Shown in pieces: positions 9,078 to 16,632 of a DNA stretch of 64,000 bases (positions are counted from its first letter, which is position 1; every line of letters begins with the position of its first letter). Origin of the DNA: Lampropedia aestuarii (GTDB taxonomy: Bacteria > Pseudomonadota > Gammaproteobacteria > Burkholderiales > Burkholderiaceae_C); assembly GCF_004803635.1 (NCBI RefSeq), contig NZ_SSWX01000012.1, positions 62,001 to 126,000 on the forward strand, given 5' to 3'. A model generated the notes under the pieces. That model searched no databases. It saw only the letters and a program-made list of their open reading frames with translations, and had not been told where the DNA came from. The translations under genes and the position numbers were made by a program.

Positions 9078-9105
9078 TTTATAGCTGTTTCATTTTTTAT
9101 GTCAA
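9078..9105 (-). promoter_or_regulatory. Promoter of the creT-like gene
   Basis: A perfect sigma-70 -35 box TTGACA (9105-9100) and a -10 TATAAA (9083-9078) are separated by 16 bp. This is the strongest promoter I can see in the cas locus. The PAM-flanked target of the creA-like guide begins four bases upstream of the -35 box. Confidence 0.85.
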
Positions 9106-9108
9106 CAT

Positions 9109-9142
9109 CCAGTAAATATTAAACTTGTATTCGCTCTAATCG
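9109..9142 (+). promoter_or_regulatory. Predicted CreA target: CC PAM plus partial protospacer
   Basis: CC at 9109-9110, the type I-F PAM, is followed by AGTAAATATTAA, which matches the first 12 bases of the creA-like spacer (AGTAAGTATTAA) except at position 6. In type I effectors every sixth guide base is flipped out and does not pair, so the seed is effectively perfect. Allowing a 1-nt bulge, similarity continues through CTTGT and TTCGC. The effector footprint would cover the adjacent creT -35 box. Confidence 0.8.
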
Positions 9143-9153
9143 CTCTAATTTTT
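9129..9153 (-). repeat. Leader-like tandem motif upstream of the creT-like promoter
   Basis: On the minus strand this reads AAAAATTAGAGCGATTAGAG followed by CGAAT. The CRISPR leader has AAAAATCAGAGGATTAGAGG in the same orientation relative to cas transcription (4673-4650). The shared pattern AAAAATYAGAG-GATTAGAG suggests common descent or a common DNA-binding factor. Confidence 0.6.
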
Positions 9154-9202
9154 CTTTGATCGAAGTATAGACCAAATTTTCGCAAGGCTCTTATCCTTTT
9201 TG

Positions 9203-9284
9203 TAGAATCTGGTGGCTACCGCATAGGTAGCTCAGAAAAGTAAGTATTAACTTGTCTTCGCAAGGTGCCCTGCCGCAAAGGCAG
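9203..9284 (+). ncRNA. creA-like antitoxin crRNA (degenerate repeat-spacer-repeat)
   Basis: On the strand opposite cas, a -10 hexamer TAGAAT (9203-9208), with TTCGCA 18 bp upstream as possible -35, leads directly into a degenerate repeat (9212-9238). The repeat keeps the Csy4 handle CTCAGAAA and the GCATA loop, while its stem is CTACC/GGTAG instead of CTGCC/GGCAG, a compensated change. A 26-nt pseudo-spacer (9239-9264) follows, then a second repeat (9265-9284) with an intact CTGCC-GCAAA-GGCAG hairpin. Its sequence past the cleavage site is degenerate. Cas6f could thus release a guide RNA with a normal 5' handle. The guide matches the creT promoter rather than foreign DNA, as described for CreA antitoxins. 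Confidence 0.8.
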
Positions 9285-9314
9285 TCAATGAGCTAGATGC
9301 GATTTATTTTGCAG

Positions 9315-12300
9315 CTATTTCATTGTTTTGAATCCCAAAGCCGGATGCCACCGCCATCCTTGCGCACTGGCACGCAAGCTGGCGGTGGCAAAGCGTTTGG
9401 CAAAATCCTGCACAGACAAATCCATGGCTTCGGCTTGTGTTTGCATGGCCTGCCAGAAATCGCTGTTGCCCCAAGGCGCAATGCCGGGGCCGTTGACTGC
9501 CGCGTCATCGATGCGTTGTAGCAGCGGGCCATCGACCAGCACGTACAGCTGCTCCCATTTCTTTTGGCCTTCCGCTACGCGGTAGAGCAGGTAGCCGTCT
9601 TCGTCGTCATTGGGCCGCAGCACCAGGTCGACGTATTCGCTGCTATCTTGCCTAAAGACTTGGCTTTGCTGCATCGCACCGCTCAACTGGACCGTGGGCC
9701 AATGCCAGAAGCTGCTGGCATTGAATGCGCTGGGCAGTGCCGCTTGGGCCGTGTCAGGCTGCGGTGTCTGTGTTGGAGCCGAAGCCGCACGGCTCTTGCG
9801 GCGGTGGCCTGTGGTGGCTTGTGCTGATGGCTCTGGCGGCAGCATGTGCGCTTCCATGCGGCTGTGTTCCAAATCGACCAGATTGCTTTTGGTTTGGCGC
9901 AGCTCAGCAGGTCGCGGCAGGATGCGCGGGCGGGCATCGACGATGAATCGCTGCTCTGCATCCAATACATGCGAGAGCAATGTTTGTAGCGTGTGTACTT
10001 GCAGTGGAAAGTCCAGGCTTTCAAAACCGGGGCGGCAAAAAGCCGGCTTTCCCGGTTGCTCAAAATGGCGCAGATTGCTCTCGCACACCAGGATGTTGGG
10101 CGCTTTAAGCGCAGCAGGGCTGCGGTGGCGCAGTACACGGCCGGCCAGCTGGATCAGTGAGCGCATGGACGAAGGCTCGGCAATGGCCCAGTCGTAGTCA
10201 TGGTCACGGCCGACTTCGGTGACCGGACTGCCAAGGACAATAAAAAGCTGGTCGGCCTCGTGGTGCGCATCGATGGTTTGGCGAATTTCTGGCAGCTCAA
10301 ACACCGCATTCGCATTGCGGCGGTTCAGTGCCTTGTCCAAACGTTGCTCGATGGCTGAGCGCGCAAACAAGGGAAACTGCGAGTGGTAGACGCACAAATG
10401 GATGCGCACGCCTTGGGGTGCTCCAAGCTGAAACAAGGCCAGCGCCACCTCATACAAGGGCGCAATATTGGCCATGCGCACCAGGCCAAAGCTGATGCGT
10501 TTGGCACTGTGCGTATCCTGGCTGTGGTGCTGTGCGTGCAAATCCAGCGCCGCATCGCGCAGCAGTTGGGCGAATGCTGAGTCGCGGTCGGCCTGCGTCA
10601 GGTTTTGAAAGCCTGTGGGCATGGCCAGCAGTTGCGCCCATTTGCGTGGCAGGGCCTTGGCTTCAGCGGCCAGTTTGCTGCTGCGCTGCTCTACAAATGG
10701 CGCGTGGGCGGCTGCAAAACTGCTGGCGTCAGCGCATTCGGCATAGTGCTGGTGGAATTCATCGACCCACAGGCAGGCCACGCGCGCTATTGCGTGCGGG
10801 CGGGCGCTGCGGTTGCGCTGAAAGTGTTGTCTGCCATGCCAGTAGGCCTGAAACAAGCCTTGTACCAAGGCCGGTGGCAAGGTCGCAGAGGACAGCAAGA
10901 CCCGCGCACCCAATAAGCCCGCCCAGTGCACCAAGCGGCTCAGCGCTGGCATATCGGCCATATCAAAGTCATCGGGTTCATCAAGCACCAGGTCGCCGCT
11001 CATCAAGCGCAGCATCGGCGCTATTTGTTTACCACCACGCAGGCTTTCTGTTGCGGGCATCAGGTGGTCGACCGTGCATACCAACAGCGGCGCAGCCAAT
11101 AGCTTGCGGGCGGCAGCATCATGGCCCAGGTAGTGCAGTGCAGGGTGCTGGTCATTGCCTTCAAAGACGACGTGGCTGCTTTCTTCATGCAAGGCTTGGG
11201 TAGAGGCCGAGCCGGTTTTTTCTGCTTGTGCTTCGTAGTATTCAAACAATGCGCGGTTGGCTGCGCCGCCAACCTGGATGGCCAGTTCGTCATCGCCCAG
11301 GCCGAGGTCGTGCTGAAAGCTGCGACCGGTTTGCATGGTCAGCGTGCGCAAGCCCATTGCAAAGGCGCATCGCAGCCCTTGGTGCGGATTGGCCAAGGCG
11401 TTCATGATGCGGGCGTTCGCCAGTGTTTTGCCGCAGCCCGTCGAGGCCATATTGACGATGAAAGCGCCATGTTCGGACGCATGTTGGCGCACGCTGGCTG
11501 CCAGGTCGGCGGCCTTGTCTTGCCAGCGAAAACGGGCTTGGTCGCTGCGTTTTTTCAAGCCACGGTGGTTGCGCAAATGGGCGAGCTGGCGAGCGAAACT
11601 GGGCAAGGCGTGCACCAATTGGCTGGCATGGTGCTCTACGCCCAGCAAGTGTTCGTCTAGCCGTTGCAGCGGTTGGCCTGTGGTGCGGTCTGTGTTGGCA
11701 AACAACGGGTAGTGCTCCTCACCTTTGCTGCGCAGCGCTGCACTGACTAAGCCGGAGTAGTAGTGGTCGGCCAGCATCAGCGCCAGCCGTGCAACGTGCA
11801 TCACGTACGGGTTGTGCAAGGCGTGTATGGGCGGTGCTGCTGGATTGCCTGCGTCGGTGGCAGTCAGTGCATGGCCATTGCCGTTGTCTGCAGGCCCAGC
11901 GCTGTCTTTGCTTGCCTGGCGAAGCAAGGCCTGCGCTGCGCGTGCTGCCCGGCCTCGCCACGCCTCGGTGGTGACTGGCAAGCCTTTGGAGAAACGCCAA
12001 TAGGCGGCAATGGCGGTAGCATCGCGTGCCAGAAAAGGCTCGTTCCAATCAGCGTTGATGCGTGCGAGCAGCTGGTGCAGGTCGGCTGGCAACACGCTGA
12101 GGCGGCGGCCGTGGTAGAGCGGTTTGCTAGCATCCAGCATTTCAGCGGTGCTGTAAGGCACGGCTGGCAAGCGGTGGTGTGTCAGAATCAACCATGCCAC
12201 GGCTTGTGCTAAAGGTGGTAGCACAGCCAATGGATTGTGTGCTGCGCTAATGGTCTTGTCTAAGCCATCGCGCAACAAATGCCCGTCACCAAGCCATTGT

Positions 12301-12866
12301 GCCAGCCATGTAGCGGGATCTTCGACGGTTTTTGCATGGTCCAAGGCATGCAGCCAGGCCTGGTCGCTGTCTAGGCCGCAGTGGCTGACAAACGCCTGAA
12401 AAATGCGCACCGAGGCCCATTCGTGGCGGTAGAGGTTCTTCTCTTTTAATTCACCCTTGAGCCTGCTTTGAAAGGCGTCGCTGGCTTTGCCCAAATCGTG
12501 CATCAAGGCCGCCAGGGCCGTGAGTTGCTGCATTAGCCGCAGGTGGTGCCAGCCGTTTTCATCGTCGGCGCGCAGCACGTCGCTTTGTGTGGTGTTGGTT
12601 GGTACTGCGCCTTCTTCGTTGAACTGCCTGGCATCGCCCACGACCCACAGCAATTCGCTGTGGTTTTTGCCGCCTATGCGGTGGCAGGCGACTGCGGTGT
12701 TTTTGCGGGCGGTTTGGCGCAGCAGCTTGCGCAGTGTGTCCAAGCCCGCTTGGGTAATGGCGGTTTGCCAGGTGCGCTCGCCACGGCGTTCGGCAAACTG
12801 GTCCAAAATGCGGCGCGTTTCTGTCAGCGCGCGTTTGCTGCATTGCGAGATCAACAATACATTCAT
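9315..12866 (-). CDS. cas3: Type I-F Cas2-Cas3 fusion nuclease-helicase
   Basis: This 1183-residue protein joins an N-terminal Cas2-like domain (about 1-95), used with Cas1 in spacer acquisition, to a Cas3 HD nuclease and superfamily 2 helicase that degrades DNA marked by the Csy complex. Seen in order: HD motif MHDLGK at 122-127, a further HH pair at 230-231, Walker A STGCGKT at about 475-481, the DExD-type box LVLDEPD near 626-632 and motif III SSAT at 659-662. Length matches the type I-F fusion (about 1050-1180). Its ATG overlaps the cas1 stop by 4 bp. Unusually, 441 bp separate it from csy1, and that gap holds the CreTA-like module. Confidence 0.97.
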   Translation of the reverse strand: MNVLLISQCSKRALTETRRILDQFAERRGERTWQTAITQAGLDTLRKLLRQTARKNTAVACHRIGGKNHSELLWVVGDARQFNEEGAVPTNTTQSDVLRADDENGWHHLRLMQQLTALAALMHDLGKASDAFQSRLKGELKEKNLYRHEWASVRIFQAFVSHCGLDSDQAWLHALDHAKTVEDPATWLAQWLGDGHLLRDGLDKTISAAHNPLAVLPPLAQAVAWLILTHHRLPAVPYSTAEMLDASKPLYHGRRLSVLPADLHQLLARINADWNEPFLARDATAIAAYWRFSKGLPVTTEAWRGRAARAAQALLRQASKDSAGPADNGNGHALTATDAGNPAAPPIHALHNPYVMHVARLALMLADHYYSGLVSAALRSKGEEHYPLFANTDRTTGQPLQRLDEHLLGVEHHASQLVHALPSFARQLAHLRNHRGLKKRSDQARFRWQDKAADLAASVRQHASEHGAFIVNMASTGCGKTLANARIMNALANPHQGLRCAFAMGLRTLTMQTGRSFQHDLGLGDDELAIQVGGAANRALFEYYEAQAEKTGSASTQALHEESSHVVFEGNDQHPALHYLGHDAAARKLLAAPLLVCTVDHLMPATESLRGGKQIAPMLRLMSGDLVLDEPDDFDMADMPALSRLVHWAGLLGARVLLSSATLPPALVQGLFQAYWHGRQHFQRNRSARPHAIARVACLWVDEFHQHYAECADASSFAAAHAPFVEQRSSKLAAEAKALPRKWAQLLAMPTGFQNLTQADRDSAFAQLLRDAALDLHAQHHSQDTHSAKRISFGLVRMANIAPLYEVALALFQLGAPQGVRIHLCVYHSQFPLFARSAIEQRLDKALNRRNANAVFELPEIRQTIDAHHEADQLFIVLGSPVTEVGRDHDYDWAIAEPSSMRSLIQLAGRVLRHRSPAALKAPNILVCESNLRHFEQPGKPAFCRPGFESLDFPLQVHTLQTLLSHVLDAEQRFIVDARPRILPRPAELRQTKSNLVDLEHSRMEAHMLPPEPSAQATTGHRRKSRAASAPTQTPQPDTAQAALPSAFNASSFWHWPTVQLSGAMQQSQVFRQDSSEYVDLVLRPNDDEDGYLLYRVAEGQKKWEQLYVLVDGPLLQRIDDAAVNGPGIAPWGNSDFWQAMQTQAEAMDLSVQDFAKRFATASLRASAQGWRWHPALGFKTMK

Positions 12867-13888
12867 GCGCTGCCTTTTGGGTCTGTGCTGGCTGCAGTGG
12901 GCGCTTGCTTGGCCTGCATTGCCAATTGGGCCGTAGCGGTGGCAATTGCTTTGAGCTGGTCAATCATGAAGTCCAGTGATTCGCTGCGGGTCAGGGCTTC
13001 AATGCAGTTGCGGCGAAATTGCTGCTCGTCATCGCCGCGCATGGCTGATAGGAATGCTTGGGGCAAAATCGCCGCGTCTTTGACCAGGTCTGCCGCATCG
13101 AACACCAAACCACCGCGCCGGGTTTTACCGTGCAGCACGGCCAGGCCATGCGGCAAACCCAGCACCCACGTGGCAGTTGCGCCTAAGCCGTAGGCCAGGT
13201 AGTTGCCGTGGTCCAGAAAACGGTTGGCCGGATCGGTGCCGCTGCCGCGTTTGGCGCGGGTGAATTCGCCGTAGCCGGTGGCATCGACGGCCAGTTTGAA
13301 CAGTGCCTTGGTCAGGCGTGCTTCTTCAGTCAGCAAAGCGGTGGTGTCTTCGGCCAGGGAGATGGCGCGTTGGCTGCGCTCAATCAGCTCAGCCAATCTG
13401 CGCCCATCGGCGCGAAAGCCTGCATCGGTGAGTGTGCGGTGGCCCCATTCGCTGTGCAGGCGGCTCAGCCGTGCGGTTTGCAAGGCCTTGGCGGCCATTA
13501 AGCGCAATTCATCATCAAACCAGAATTGCACCCAGGCTTGTAAAAATTCAGTGGGGCGGTATTCGCTTTGCGGTGTGAGCCAGGCCACTTCCACATCGAC
13601 CTCATTGGCACTGAACAGCGGGGTACCACCACCGCCACAAAAGCCAACAAGCACACCGGCTTTGGCCAACTCACGCATCGCTGCCTGGGTCAAAGAGGTG
13701 CCAGTGCCCAGCAGGATGCAGGTGGTATTGGCAATCGGAATATTCCAGTACAGCTGGCGTTTGCCAGCGTCGGTCACATACTCGACCCGCCCGCCATTGA
13801 CGAGTACGCGGCAATGCTCCAGGTAGTAAATATTGGCCCGCTTGGAGTGCAGGATGGTTTTGAGGTCGGAGGCAGCAATGTCATGCAT
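12863..13888 (-). CDS. cas1: CRISPR integrase Cas1, type I-F
   Basis: Cas1 integrates new spacers at the leader-repeat junction together with the Cas2 domain of the Cas2-3 fusion. The 341-residue product has all metal ligands in the expected places: Glu189 (LTEEARL), His253 (VLHGKTRRGG), Asp264 and Asp267 (FDAAD). It is the first gene of the cas operon and overlaps cas2-3 by 4 bp. The ATG at 13888 has only a weak CAGG upstream. An imperfect inverted repeat 13-40 bp upstream (13901-13928) is a candidate operator. Nothing suggests inactivation. Confidence 0.97.
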   Translation of the reverse strand: MHDIAASDLKTILHSKRANIYYLEHCRVLVNGGRVEYVTDAGKRQLYWNIPIANTTCILLGTGTSLTQAAMRELAKAGVLVGFCGGGGTPLFSANEVDVEVAWLTPQSEYRPTEFLQAWVQFWFDDELRLMAAKALQTARLSRLHSEWGHRTLTDAGFRADGRRLAELIERSQRAISLAEDTTALLTEEARLTKALFKLAVDATGYGEFTRAKRGSGTDPANRFLDHGNYLAYGLGATATWVLGLPHGLAVLHGKTRRGGLVFDAADLVKDAAILPQAFLSAMRGDDEQQFRRNCIEALTRSESLDFMIDQLKAIATATAQLAMQAKQAPTAASTDPKGSA

Positions 13889-13900
13889 GCCTGGCTTTGT

Positions 13901-13928
13901 ATCACATTGTTGCTGGCAGCAACGTGAT
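13901..13928. promoter_or_regulatory. Inverted repeat upstream of cas1
   Basis: The core GTTGCT-GGC-AGCAAC is perfectly palindromic and is bounded by ATCAC and GTGAT, with a 3-nt asymmetry. It ends 13 bp before the cas1 ATG. It could be an operator for a cas regulator or a 5' UTR hairpin; no protein can be named. Confidence 0.35.
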
Positions 13929-14445
13929 GCGTAAAGGCTTTAGGTCTTCCGGCAGCTCGCAATCGCAGAGAATGTACTCAGGCGCCGCTCAAGGACCACA
14001 GCAGACACGCGGCAGAGGGGTTGATCATCCATCTTCATGTTCATGCCCCAAATACCTGAAACAAGGGATGGTCAAATATTTGTTAAATAGTAAAATAAGC
14101 CAGTAAGTTACGCTTTTAATTGCTTAGCAAGTTCACCAATCCACCAATAGCATCACGATCAGCATCTAGGCCAATGCAATCACTGCCATTTCTGGGGGCT
14201 GCAGTTTGCTTGAATGCACTGATCTATCAAACTGCAGCACAGTGCACTGTTGCTTAGATGGGGTTTCTAAGCAACAAGTTACAAACGGCCATTCGCAAGG
14301 TACAGCACACGCACACGGGCAGCATCACCAGTGGAATGATAGCTAAATCGAACGCATGCGAACGCCACTTTTTCAGATGGCTGAAGGCATGTCTTTCGTG
14401 GCGTGCATTGTGGCTAGCAACGGCATCGAATCAATAGAGAACACC
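13929..14445. other. Divergent intergenic region between cas1 and the IPTL-CTERM gene
   Basis: I see no convincing gene. It holds an AT-rich island (about 14068-14112) that could carry the cas1 promoter and two perfect inverted repeats: 11 bp at 14198-14208/14228-14238 and 9 bp at 14250-14258/14266-14274. The last may form a hairpin; neither has a clear terminator T-tract. Confidence 0.5.
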
Positions 14446-15687
14446 ATGAAAACGAAGGCAGAACAGCGCATTGGCTTGAGGCACTCAAACTGGCAATCTT
14501 TGCTTGGAGCTAGGCAAGGCAGTACTGCCTGGTTTCGATTTTTTGCTGTGCTCGCGCTTTTTCTGGCGCTTGGCAGTCCGTTGCTAGTGCAGGCTGCGGC
14601 AGCCGATACGGGCTACCAGCTAAAGGCATGGACAGGTTGCGACAACAATGCCAGCCTGACCTGCACACTCTCAGGCATTCGTGAAGACAAATCTGAGATT
14701 ACGCAATTTGCCAAACAGCTATTCACTGTGACTGCGCAAGTGTCGCCTGCCGACGCTGGCAGCATCACTTGCGAGGCAATGCACATTGCCTATGGGGAGG
14801 GGACGACTTGCACGGTCCATCCCGCGGCAGGCTACGTCGTAAACTTTATACGTGGCTGCGACAGCAAGGATGGCCTTGTCTGCCAACTCAGCGGTGTCAC
14901 TGGCAATCGCAATGTCACAGCGGAATTGGTCAAACAGCAATACAGCATTACTGCACAAGTGAGTTCTCCCTATTTGGGCAGCCTCATCTGCGAGACAAAC
15001 CGCATTGGGTTTGGTGACAGCACCACTTGTACCGCCGCAGCAGAGCCAGGTGCGCGTTTTACAGGGTTTGGTGTCGACAGCGTATGCGCCGCGAGTGCGA
15101 CGGCTGCACCAGAAACTTGTGTCCTGGAAAATGTGACATCGGATCTTGCTGTGTTCGCCCATTTTGAGCCCTATTTCAGCGCTCTGACGGTGCCAACGGT
15201 GGGGGAACCTGCCACAGCGAGCGCCAGCTTTACCGGTGGCGGCGCGGATTGCCGATTGGATCTGAGTCGTACCGCCTTTGTCGCTGCACCAGGTTCTCTA
15301 CCAAATGGACAAACCATGCCGCATGGCATGCTTGACTTCAAGCTGATCGGTTGTAACTCAACGCCAGTGACCGTCAGCATCGCTTGGCCAAATGCAGTGC
15401 AGGGACTGACGAAATGGGGCAAAGCCAGCATTGATGCCACATCACCAAGCTATTTCCAACCCAGCGATCTGGTGGTCGCGGGCAATACCACCACATTTAC
15501 CGTGCAAGACGGTCAGTTAGGGGACGATGACTGGGCCACCAATGGCGTCATAGTGGATCCGGTGGGGGCCACCGTGCCTGCTGCTTTGGCTCAAGCTGTC
15601 CCGGTTCCGACACTAGGCTACCTGGCTTTGGCACTGATGGGGCTGATCGTGGCCGGCTTAGGATTGCGTGGCTTGCATCAACGTTGA
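14446..15687 (+). CDS. IPTL-CTERM surface protein with choice-of-anchor U-like domain
   Basis: A 413-residue exported protein. An uncharged stretch at about 28-48 (FFAVLALFLALGSPLLVQA) acts as signal peptide. Three Cys-containing beta-type repeats follow (two end with V or I-TAQVSPxxxGSIxC-like strands and GYVVNFIRGC), resembling the divergent InlB B-repeat group. Next comes a segment like choice-of-anchor U domains (LGDDDWATNGVIVDPVG). The C-terminus is VPTLGYLALALMGLIVAGLG then LRGLHQR, an IPTL-CTERM type sorting signal. I chose the ATG at 14446 over 14356 because it gives a normal Lys-containing signal peptide and has AGAGA upstream. No exosortase is nearby. Role: probably cell-surface or matrix; substrate unknown. 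Confidence 0.8.
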   Translation: MKTKAEQRIGLRHSNWQSLLGARQGSTAWFRFFAVLALFLALGSPLLVQAAAADTGYQLKAWTGCDNNASLTCTLSGIREDKSEITQFAKQLFTVTAQVSPADAGSITCEAMHIAYGEGTTCTVHPAAGYVVNFIRGCDSKDGLVCQLSGVTGNRNVTAELVKQQYSITAQVSSPYLGSLICETNRIGFGDSTTCTAAAEPGARFTGFGVDSVCAASATAAPETCVLENVTSDLAVFAHFEPYFSALTVPTVGEPATASASFTGGGADCRLDLSRTAFVAAPGSLPNGQTMPHGMLDFKLIGCNSTPVTVSIAWPNAVQGLTKWGKASIDATSPSYFQPSDLVVAGNTTTFTVQDGQLGDDDWATNGVIVDPVGATVPAALAQAVPVPTLGYLALALMGLIVAGLGLRGLHQR

Positions 15688-15814
15688 ATTGGCCAGGAAA
15701 CAGTGGAAGGTTTGCAGCTTTCTCCGTAACCATCTACTTGTAATCATTGCCAAGTCAGCCTTTCAAAGACCGTCAAGAGCCGATGTTCAGGCCAACCACA
15801 GGCTACTGATTTTT

Positions 15815-15877
15815 CCTGTTGAACTGCCCCTTTTTTGTGTCTTGCGCAATTGTGAAAAGATCGTCAACAGGTTCTAA
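15815..15877. repeat. MITE-like dispersed repeat, copy A
   Basis: The segment contains CCTTTTTTGTGTCTTGCGCA and ends GTCAACAGGTTCTAA. It aligns with copy D at 36411-36492 and, inverted, with part of copy C. Its last bases supply the TAG stop codon (15876-15874) of the gene to the right. Confidence 0.7.
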
Positions 15878-16566
15878 TGGGTATTGCGCGGCATTGCCAA
15901 CACAAAATGCCGCAGCGCGGCAAATGCCTCGCCTTTGGGCCATTCAATGCTTTGCAGCAAATTCGCACCCGCTTCCCAAGGCTGGTTGTCCAGCAGCACT
16001 TCAACCGCTTGCAGCTTGTTGGCGCTGGTGCACAGGTACACGCGCAGCCAATGGGCGTTGGACGCGGTGTGGGTCAATAGGGTTTTGAGTTCATCGAAGA
16101 TGTCCAGATAGACATCGACCAGCGGCTCGCCATCGCCTTGCGGCTGCAGGGGGCCGATGAAGGCTTGCCATTGAGGGCTGCCATTGTCGGCAGGGCCGGT
16201 CCAGACTTCGGTTTCGGCCTGGCCAGCTTCGCACTGGTGGCTGGTCAGGGCTTCGATGATCGGGTGAAAGCAGCCTTCGAGCAGGCGTACAAAGGCGTAG
16301 CGCACAGCGTCTTCGGGGGTGGCGCCAAAACCGGCAAAGGTTTCAACCAACGGGGCTTCGCCCAGGATGGCTGCATGCACTTGCAGCTCCAGCACGACCA
16401 TGCTGGCTTGGCCAATATGGGGTTTCTCAAAAACCTGCACCTGCATGTGCGCGGCGCGCTGGTCCACTTCCAGCCATTCGCCCACAGTGGTGTGGGCAAG
16501 GCCGTGCCCGTCAAGCGAGCTTGTCAAATAATGGGTGGCGAGTTCATTGAGTGTCATGGGCTTCAT
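15874..16566 (-). CDS. Unrecognised protein, 230 residues
   Basis: I do not recognise this protein with confidence; it may belong to a DUF6348-like group. It has no signal peptide or membrane segment and looks cytoplasmic and acidic, with an alpha/beta pattern. Visible stretches include VVLELQVHAAILG, a Cys pair region EGCFHPIIEALTSHQCE and DVYLDIFDELKTLL. It stands alone: the fbp operon on the same strand ends 66 bp upstream, so read-through from fbpC is possible. The stop codon lies in a dispersed repeat (copy A), so the native C-terminus may have been altered by that insertion. Coding character is supported by full-length codon use like that of its neighbours. Confidence 0.6.
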   Translation of the reverse strand: MKPMTLNELATHYLTSSLDGHGLAHTTVGEWLEVDQRAAHMQVQVFEKPHIGQASMVVLELQVHAAILGEAPLVETFAGFGATPEDAVRYAFVRLLEGCFHPIIEALTSHQCEAGQAETEVWTGPADNGSPQWQAFIGPLQPQGDGEPLVDVYLDIFDELKTLLTHTASNAHWLRVYLCTSANKLQAVEVLLDNQPWEAGANLLQSIEWPKGEAFAALRHFVLAMPRNTH

Positions 16567-16632
16567 CGACTGGGGAGCAAGGCTGGCGATTGTGCCTGAA
16601 GTCTGTGGCCTTGTGGCTGTGCTGCGGGCCGT

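Noticed and set aside
9203-9284. A second ordinary two-repeat CRISPR array
   Set aside because: The repeats are degenerate, the spacer is 26 nt rather than 32, there is no second leader, and the spacer matches the adjacent promoter with a PAM. A regulatory crRNA fits better.
14198-14274. Two perfect inverted repeats as a small mobile element
   Set aside because: They are separate hairpins with unrelated arms, no target duplication and no second copy noticed in the window.
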